A stretch of DNA of 64,000 nt from Streptomyces scabichelini (GTDB lineage Bacteria > Actinomycetota > Actinomycetes > Streptomycetales > Streptomycetaceae), in NCBI RefSeq assembly GCF_011045015.1, contig NZ_JAAKZY010000024.1, positions 1 to 64,000 of the forward strand, written 5' to 3'. The position numbers and the translations under genes were made by a program. Shown here one piece after another: positions 58,867-64,000 of the stretch. Position 1 is the stretch's first letter. Each line of letters starts with the position of its first letter. The notes under the pieces are model-generated. The model worked only from the letters and a program-made list of their open reading frames with translations, was not told the DNA's origin and did no database searches.

Positions 58867-59787
58867 TCAGGGCCGTGCCGCGCGGCGGATCTCCTGGGCG
58901 GTCCGGCCGAACTCCGCCTTCAGGGTGCGGCTGAGGTGCGTGGCGTCGAGGATTCCCCAGCGGGCCGCGATCTCGCGAGTCGTGCGGTTCACCAGCGAGG
59001 GGTCGGACAGGTCACGGTGGATGCGGTGCAGCCGCTCACGTCTGATCCATGCCGCCAGGGACACCTCCCGCCGGTTCAGCAACTTCTGCAGATAGCGCAC
59101 CGAAATACCGTGCCGCCGCGCGACGAAGCCCACGGACAGGGCGGGGTCTGCGAGATTGGCCATGCAGTAGGCGAGGATGCGATCAGCAAGGTCCGAGTTC
59201 GCCTCGGTGCGGGAGGGCGAGGCGTCGGTGAAAGCCGAGATGATCAGTGAGACAAGCGCGTCCGCGAGGTGCACACCGGCGGCCGGGGAGACCTCTTCGA
59301 TGCCGGCGCCGAGCCCGGCGATGCAGGCTGACACGACGGGCCCGACTCCCGGGCCGGCCGGCAGCGGGGACGCACTCCGCCGCCCGATCAGCTCGGCGTT
59401 CAGCCCGAGCCGCGAGCGCGGTATCCCGATGACGAAGGTCTCGAAGTCGTCCCAGTGCCTGAGGTCGTAGGGACGAGTGGTGTCGTAGGCCACGAGATCG
59501 CCGGGGTGCAGCGAGCCTCGCCGGCCGTCCTGTTCGATCCCTGCCCGCCCACGCCGGTGCAGCGCGATCTTCAGCAGTTCGCGATCGGTGGAGCCGATGG
59601 TGTGTACGTCCCGGTGGACCCGGCACGGCGTGGCGGCGATGCGGGATATCACGACCCCGTCGATCGTCACTGCCGCGAGGCTGGCATGGAGTCCGCCCTC
59701 TCTCGGAATGCGGATGCGCAGCGGCACGAAGGATTGCGACGAGGCGGCCTCGAACTCCTCGATGCCCTCGAGGTTATTGCGTCTCAT
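58867..59787 (-). CDS. AraC family transcriptional regulator
   Basis: This 306-residue protein has an N-terminal AraC-binding-like domain (LLKIALHRRGRAGIEQDGRR, then GDLVAYDTTRPYDLRHWDDF). Two C-terminal AraC-type HTH units follow (VGFVARRHGISVRYLQKLLN, then IAARWGILDATHLSRTLKAE). The order matches regulators of aromatic and amine catabolic genes (NahR-independent AraC/XylS-like group). The ATG at 59787 has GAGGG at six bases. It lies just downstream of the amidase on the same strand, so it may be part of or control that operon. Confidence 0.9.
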   Translation of the reverse strand: MRRNNLEGIEEFEAASSQSFVPLRIRIPREGGLHASLAAVTIDGVVISRIAATPCRVHRDVHTIGSTDRELLKIALHRRGRAGIEQDGRRGSLHPGDLVAYDTTRPYDLRHWDDFETFVIGIPRSRLGLNAELIGRRSASPLPAGPGVGPVVSACIAGLGAGIEEVSPAAGVHLADALVSLIISAFTDASPSRTEANSDLADRILAYCMANLADPALSVGFVARRHGISVRYLQKLLNRREVSLAAWIRRERLHRIHRDLSDPSLVNRTTREIAARWGILDATHLSRTLKAEFGRTAQEIRRAARP

Positions 59788-59850
59788 ACTGCCCTCACTG
59801 TCGGGCGTCGAGCCAAGGACGGGAAACATACCCCATGACCCTCCTAGCGC

Positions 59851-61197
59851 CTATTGCCCGTTTGTTACGGTCGTTGCCGGTCCAGGTGCCGACGGTGTCG
59901 TTTCGCGCGCGAGCTCTTCGAGCCGCTCCCCGAGGGCGAAGAGCCGGTTCACGCGGTCGGGGTGGCCGATCAGTTGGAGGCCGAGCGGCATGCCCTCGTC
60001 GTCGGTGAATCCGGGCACCGTGATCACCGGGAGACCGAGCAGCTGCCAGGGACGGCTGAGCACCGGCGTGCCGGTGGCCGCGAGGCCGTGCGGTGCGGGA
60101 CCGAGGGCGGCCGGGCCCAGGATCGCGTCGGCGTCCGTCAGCACCTCGAGGATGTCGGCGCGGGCCCGCGCGGCCGCGGACAGGGCCGCCCGGTAGTCGT
60201 CGTCCGTGATCCGGCGCCCCATGGCGAGCAGTTCACCCAGCGCCGCGCTCAACAGGCCGGGGTGGCGGGCTTCCTCGGCCAGGGCGCGTGCGCTGTCGTA
60301 CGCCATGACGGTGGTGTGCGCTTCCACGAGGCCGGGGGTGCGCGCGGCCCAGCCCAGGTCCTCGATCGCGGCGCCCTGTGCGCGGGCGCCCTCGGCCGCT
60401 CGTGCGAGGGCCGCGTGCATCGGCTCCTCGACGTCCCCCAGTTCGGCCGCCGTCCACACCAGCAGCCGCGGGCGGCCGGACGTGGCCTGCGAGGCGGGAG
60501 GACGCGGTGCTTGGGACAGTACGTCGTGGACGAGGCGGAGGTCGGCGACCGTGGGGGTGATCAGGCCGACCGAGTCGAGGCTGTGGCTCAGGCCGGTGAT
60601 TCCCGCGGTCGGCCATGAGCCGACAGGTGCCACGAACCCCGCGACGCCGCAGAATGCCGCCGGGCGGGTGAGCGAGCCCGCGGTCTGGCTGCCGAGCGCG
60701 AGCGGCACCACGCCCGCCGCGACGGCGGCGGCCGAGCCGCTGGACGAACCGCCGGGGGTACGTGTCAGGTCGTGGGGGTTGCGTGTGGGGCCCGGGGCGA
60801 AGTAGGCGAACTCCGTGGTCACCGTCTTGCCGAGGGGAATCGCGCCCGCCCGCCGGAGCCGGGCGACCACCCACGCGTCGGCCCCGGCGATCCGGTCCCG
60901 GCGCAGCGGGGACCCGCACTCGGTCGGTGTGCCGCGTACGTCGATGATGTCCTTCACCCCGAACGGGACACCGCGCAGCGGCAGTCCGTCCGCCGGCCGG
61001 TCGTCCTGTTCTCTGGCCGTGCTCAGGGCGCCGGCCCGGTCGACCCGGACCCAGGCCCTGAGGTCCGGTTCCGTCGCGTCCAGGCGCTCAAGCGCGACGG
61101 TGACGACCTCGCTCGGAAGGGCCCGGCCGCTGGTGATCGCCTGCACCGTCATCGCCTGCACCGTCATGGCCTGCGGAACCCGGTGCGTTCGACTCAT
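59851..61197 (-). CDS. Amidase (amidase signature family)
   Basis: This 448-residue protein has the Ser-cisSer-Lys amidase triad: Lys in FGVKDIID, and the AS signature TPGGSSSGSAAAVAAGVVPL with the nucleophile region LGSQTAGSLTRP. It hydrolyses a carboxamide to acid and ammonia, though the substrate is unknown. In its operon (RHO beta, SDR, reductase, flavin reductase) it may release an aromatic acid or precursor. ATG 61197 is one base after the flavin reductase stop. The N-terminus is made by a 15-bp tandem duplication (MTVQAMTVQA), which gives alternative start codons. Confidence 0.92.
   Translation of the reverse strand: MSRTHRVPQAMTVQAMTVQAITSGRALPSEVVTVALERLDATEPDLRAWVRVDRAGALSTAREQDDRPADGLPLRGVPFGVKDIIDVRGTPTECGSPLRRDRIAGADAWVVARLRRAGAIPLGKTVTTEFAYFAPGPTRNPHDLTRTPGGSSSGSAAAVAAGVVPLALGSQTAGSLTRPAAFCGVAGFVAPVGSWPTAGITGLSHSLDSVGLITPTVADLRLVHDVLSQAPRPPASQATSGRPRLLVWTAAELGDVEEPMHAALARAAEGARAQGAAIEDLGWAARTPGLVEAHTTVMAYDSARALAEEARHPGLLSAALGELLAMGRRITDDDYRAALSAAARARADILEVLTDADAILGPAALGPAPHGLAATGTPVLSRPWQLLGLPVITVPGFTDDEGMPLGLQLIGHPDRVNRLFALGERLEELARETTPSAPGPATTVTNGQ
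61136..61165. repeat. 15-bp tandem duplication inside the amidase N-terminus
   Basis: ATCGCCTGCACCGTC occurs twice in tandem, in frame, so residues 11-20 repeat MTVQA. It creates alternative in-frame ATG codons. Confidence 0.9.
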
Positions 61198-61198
61198 G

Positions 61199-61711
61199 TC
61201 ACTCGGTTCCCGTCGTGTTCTCGAGGCGGTGGAACCGCCGGTTGAAATAGACCAGGCTGTCGCCCTGCCGGACGTGAACCCGCTCGACCTCTACGAACAT
61301 CACGCTGTGCGAGCCCATGGTCTTCCGGTCGCGGACCGTGCCGACGATATTGACCAGCGCGTCACGCAGGACGGGTACCTCTTCGGCCGGGTCCCATATG
61401 TCCCAGGCGAAACGCTCCGGCATGGGGACCTTGGTGACGCCGGAGAAGTGCAGGGCCAGCTCTTCGTGGTGACCGCCGAGCACGTTGACGCACACCCGGC
61501 GGTTGCCGCTGATCACGTCGTGCGTCGCGCTGCCGCGGTTGACGCAGACCAGGACGGTGGGCGGTGCGTCGGTGACGGAGCAGACGGCGCTCACCGTCAT
61601 CCCGTACCGGCCTCCGGGGCCGTCGGTGGTGAGGATGTTGACGGCCGCCGGCAGGTGCGCCATCGCCTCGCGGAATTCTGTCCGGTCGGGTCCGGCGATT
61701 GTCGTCACCAT
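61199..61711 (-). CDS. Flavin reductase (HpaC/DIM6 type)
   Basis: This 170-residue protein has the flavin reductase family fold: FREAMAHLPAAVNILTTDGP, then GMTVSAVCSVTDAPPTVLVC, NVLGGHHEELA and GSHSVMFVEVERV. It reduces FMN or FAD with NAD(P)H for a separate monooxygenase. The LLM gene at 55752 is the nearest candidate partner. The ATG at 61711 has GAGGAG seven bases upstream. It is in the operon with the oxygenase reductase (165-bp spacer) and the amidase (one-base gap). Confidence 0.92.
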   Translation of the reverse strand: MVTTIAGPDRTEFREAMAHLPAAVNILTTDGPGGRYGMTVSAVCSVTDAPPTVLVCVNRGSATHDVISGNRRVCVNVLGGHHEELALHFSGVTKVPMPERFAWDIWDPAEEVPVLRDALVNIVGTVRDRKTMGSHSVMFVEVERVHVRQGDSLVYFNRRFHRLENTTGTE

Positions 61712-61877
61712 TCTCGTCTCCTCAGTTGCCCGCAACCGCTTTTCTCAGCTTTCGCTCCACACTAGGGAGCAGGCGAAGGGGCGGTAATTGCGGGCTGCTT
61801 GGCTCTTTCTGAAGAAAAGGGCCGGGGCGTAGGTGATTTCCTCAGCGATTTTCTCGGTACAGCGGTTCCCGGCCGGA

Positions 61878-62825
61878 TCAGAACTCGATGACGAGGCGTC
61901 GGCCACGGGCCCGGGAGACGCAGGTGGCGATCTGGTCGTTCGCCGCCTTCTCCTTCCGGGTGAGGCAGTTGTCGCGGTGGTCGGGCTCCCCTTCGAGAAC
62001 GGGCAGGACGCAGGTTCCGCAGATTCCCTCCCGGCAGGAGGTGTCGACGTCGAAGCCGTTCTCCGCCAGTACGTCCACGATGCTGCGGTCCGCCGGGACG
62101 GTGAACACCTCTCCGGTGTCGAGTTCCAGCTCGAACTCCGCGTCGGGCTCGCCGACGGGATCGGGGGGTTGAAAATGCTCGATGTGCACACGTTCTTCGG
62201 GCAGGGAGCGGGCCGCGGTGACGGTGACGCGCCGCATGAACTCCTTCGGGCCACAGGTGTAGACGTGGGTGCCGGGGCCCAGGTTCGACAGGATCGCGTC
62301 GAGGGCGTCCTGCTGACCGGGGCGCGGCACGCCGAAGTGGAACCGCACCCGGGCGGCGAAGCCGGACAGCTCCAGCAGGTCCGCGAAGCTCGCCTGCCCG
62401 CGTGTGGAGGCGAAGTAGTGCAGCCGGAACTTCCGTCCCTCCCGGTGCAGTTGGTACGCCATGGCGATCAGTGGTGTGACGCCGATGCCCGCGCCCACCA
62501 GTACGTGTTCCCCGGCGTCCGGTGCGAGGCCGAACAGGTTGCGCGGTTCGCTGATGCGCAGTTCGCTGCCCAGCCGTACGTTGTCGTGCATCGCGTCGGA
62601 GCCCCCGCGCGAGGGAGTTTCGCGCTTGACCGCCACGAGGAACGAGCCGGTCTCGTGCGGCGGCCCGCACAGCGAGTACTGCCGGGTGATTCCGGTCGGG
62701 CCCGTCACATCGATGTGCGCGCCGGCCGCATACGGGCCGAGGGGTGCGCCGTCGGACCGGACCAGGCGGAAGGACTTGACCTGGTCGGTCTCGTCGGCGA
62801 TGCCGGTGACGCGGACCGTGATCAT
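61878..62825 (-). CDS. Oxygenase reductase with FMN, NAD and C-terminal 2Fe-2S domains (phthalate dioxygenase reductase type)
   Basis: This 315-residue protein has an FMN-binding barrel (ITRQYSLCGPP), a nucleotide-binding domain (VGAGIGVTPLIAMAYQLHRE, then VYTCGPKEFMRRV) and a C-terminal plant-type ferredoxin (DTSCREGICGTCVLPV, with the final Cys in IATCVSRARG). This order is that of phthalate dioxygenase and vanillate demethylase reductases. It passes electrons from NAD(P)H to a Rieske oxygenase. The ATG overlaps the SDR stop (ATGA). The oxygenase beta subunit is two genes upstream. Confidence 0.94.
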   Translation of the reverse strand: MITVRVTGIADETDQVKSFRLVRSDGAPLGPYAAGAHIDVTGPTGITRQYSLCGPPHETGSFLVAVKRETPSRGGSDAMHDNVRLGSELRISEPRNLFGLAPDAGEHVLVGAGIGVTPLIAMAYQLHREGRKFRLHYFASTRGQASFADLLELSGFAARVRFHFGVPRPGQQDALDAILSNLGPGTHVYTCGPKEFMRRVTVTAARSLPEERVHIEHFQPPDPVGEPDAEFELELDTGEVFTVPADRSIVDVLAENGFDVDTSCREGICGTCVLPVLEGEPDHRDNCLTRKEKAANDQIATCVSRARGRRLVIEF

Positions 62826-63586
62826 CGTACGTACAGCCCTCCGTTCACGTCCCAACAGGCGCCGGTCACCGAACCGGCGTGCTCGGCGGCCAGCAGCGCG
62901 ACCGTGTCGGCGACGAACGAGGGCGAGACCAGTTCGCCGACAGGGATGTTCTTCTTCAGCGCCGCCGCCGTCTCCGGCCCGATGAGGTCGTAGGTGACCG
63001 GGAGGTCGAGCGGCCCCGGAGACACCGCGTTCACGGTCACTCCGCGCGCGGCCAGTTCGCGTGCGAACACCTTGGTCAGGGTCAGGACCCCGCCCTTGGC
63101 CGACGCGTAGTGGCCGCCGGTCGCCGTGCCGCCGTTCTGCCCGGCGAGGGAGGCCATGTTGACGATGCGGCCATGGCCGCGGTCCGCGAAGTACGCCCCG
63201 AAGACCTGGCTGCCGAGGAAGACACCGTCGAGGTTGGTCCGCACCACCGAGGAGAAGCTCTCCGGCGTGATGTCCATCAGGGACTCGACCTGCGACTGTC
63301 CGGCGTTGTTGACCAGCACGTGCACCGTTCCCCAGCGGGCGGTGACCTCGTCGCGGACCCGCTCGAAGGCGGACTTCTCCCGTACGTCGAGGGTCAGGCC
63401 GACGGCGGTTTCCTGCCCGGGGTCGAGCGCTGCCGCGGCTTTCCCGGCCCCTTCGCCGTCGAGGTCGGCGAGGGCGACCCGGTAGCCCTGCGCGTGCAGC
63501 CGGGCGGCGATGACCTGCCCGATGCCCCGGGCCGCCCCGGTGATCACGGCGACCCGGCTCCCGGCGGCGCTCATGGTGCCGCTCAC
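62822..63586 (-). CDS. Short-chain dehydrogenase (dihydrodiol dehydrogenase-like)
   Basis: This 254-residue SDR has TGAARGIG at the cofactor site, NNAG, a Ser in NMASLAG, and YASAK. A glycine-rich loop and ADLDGEG (Asp at the end of beta-2) favour NAD. The place, between RHO beta and its reductase, suggests that it rearomatises a cis-diol to a catechol-type product. Starts with GTG 63586, overlapping the preceding stop by GTGA; an ATG at 63574 is the alternative. A C-terminal GACWDVNGGLYVR is family-like. Confidence 0.9.
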   Translation of the reverse strand: MSGTMSAAGSRVAVITGAARGIGQVIAARLHAQGYRVALADLDGEGAGKAAAALDPGQETAVGLTLDVREKSAFERVRDEVTARWGTVHVLVNNAGQSQVESLMDITPESFSSVVRTNLDGVFLGSQVFGAYFADRGHGRIVNMASLAGQNGGTATGGHYASAKGGVLTLTKVFARELAARGVTVNAVSPGPLDLPVTYDLIGPETAAALKKNIPVGELVSPSFVADTVALLAAEHAGSVTGACWDVNGGLYVR

Positions 63587-64000
63587 AGCAGGAACCCCGT
63601 GGCACTGACCGCTTCCTGCGAGTTGAGGAGCCGTATCACCTTGCGGGCGATCCGTGGTTCACCGCGGTCGAAGACGATCCGGTGGGTCAGGTCCGCGCCG
63701 AGCACGAAGGTCTCCTCGCGCTTGTAACCGACCAGCACCTGTGCGGAGTTCAGCTCGACGGCCTCCTCCTCGGACCGTGCGACGACGAATCTGGACACGG
63801 TCCGTACGGTCCGGGCCGCTGCCACGGCGGAGATCGAGTAGCCGGAGACCAGCCGTTCGATGCGCATCCGCCGCATGCGGTCGTCGTCGTAGACCATGTT
63901 GAGGCTCGCCTCGAAGTCCTCGGTCTCCGGGTCGATGGGGATGACATAGCGTCCGTCGGGGGCCCAGAGGCGGTCCCACTCCTCGTACCGCTTGCCGTCG
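63583..64000 (-). CDS. Ring-hydroxylating dioxygenase beta subunit (5' end outside window)
   Basis: The frame is open to the last base (first complete codon at 63999). The part seen reads RYEEWDRLWAPDGRYVIPID, then MRIERLVSGYSISAVAAART and LNSAQVLVGYKREETFVLGA, which is the cone fold of RHO small subunits. About 138 residues are present and some N-terminal sequence is missing. The beta subunit is structural. The alpha subunit with the Rieske and Fe(II) sites should be encoded just beyond 64000. The stop overlaps the SDR start, and the four genes down to the amidase appear to be one operon. Confidence 0.9.
   Translation of the reverse strand, partial: DGKRYEEWDRLWAPDGRYVIPIDPETEDFEASLNMVYDDDRMRRMRIERLVSGYSISAVAAARTVRTVSRFVVARSEEEAVELNSAQVLVGYKREETFVLGADLTHRIVFDRGEPRIARKVIRLLNSQEAVSATGFLL

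Noticed and set aside
61878..63605. 575-codon frame suggesting a long oxygenase reductase
   Set aside because: The first 260 codons are the SDR gene read out of frame. The reductase proper starts at ATG 62825.
1..64000. Search for tRNA, rRNA, prophage or biosynthetic core genes
   Set aside because: No cloverleaf, rRNA core, phage structural or PKS/NRPS sequence was recognised. SRPBCC and SnoaL genes alone do not define a polyketide cluster.

Overview
The window is about 70% G+C. It has tightly packed genes with ATGA/GTGA/TGATG start-stop overlaps, GTG starts, several apparently leaderless genes and very many one-component regulators. This points to a Streptomyces-type actinomycete, probably an accessory chromosome region. 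No rRNA, tRNA, CRISPR array, prophage or PKS/NRPS core gene was seen.

Layout. 1-5 kb: 3' end of a fatty acyl-CoA ligase, a Fic-like toxin-antitoxin pair, a HAD dehalogenase divergent from a CGNR regulator, a TetR gene, and an alpha/beta hydrolase behind a strong double-operator promoter. 5.3-13.6 kb: a carbohydrate operon (binding lipoprotein, two permeases, GH38 alpha-mannosidase, possible GH78 remnant) divergent from its ROK regulator. 13.6-18.3 kb: IS110 transposase remnant, then lower-G+C genes (two SRPBCC proteins, a reductase, an epimerase) beside a LysR gene. 18.4-30 kb: an exporter, a thioredoxin-reductase-like flavoprotein, XRE, a His-rich methyltransferase, several alpha/beta hydrolases (one of fluoroacetate-dehalogenase type), a metallo-beta-lactamase-fold enzyme and HxlR/AraC regulators. 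30-46.6 kb: a large LuxR ATPase, an orphan response regulator beside a decayed kinase, a second exporter, two paralogous TetR genes, HxlR plus thioesterase, a secreted beta-propeller protein, SDR, crotonase, an HSL-type esterase, a three-domain oxidoreductase-SnoaL-SnoaL fusion and its GlxA-type AraC neighbour.

46.9-64 kb reads as one aromatic-catabolism block: LysR, hydroxyquinol-type intradiol dioxygenase and maleylacetate reductase (translationally coupled), an NTF2-like protein, a ribose-type ABC importer, a FixJ-like regulator, a flavin-dependent monooxygenase coupled to a SnoaL protein, a GAF-LuxR regulator, AraC, amidase, flavin reductase, a 2Fe-2S oxygenase reductase, an SDR, and a ring-hydroxylating dioxygenase beta subunit cut by the window end. 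The inferred route is uptake, possible amide hydrolysis, ring hydroxylation and rearomatisation, further hydroxylation to hydroxyquinol, intradiol cleavage and reduction to 3-oxoadipate.

Two themes recur. Many regulators sit beside recognisable inverted-repeat operators, several of them inside promoters or repeated at two targets. The spacers also hold gene debris (ABC ATPase, GH78-like, IS110, hydrolase, TetR, histidine kinase and acyl-CoA ligase fragments) and short tandem repeats, as expected of a region that gains and loses genes quickly.
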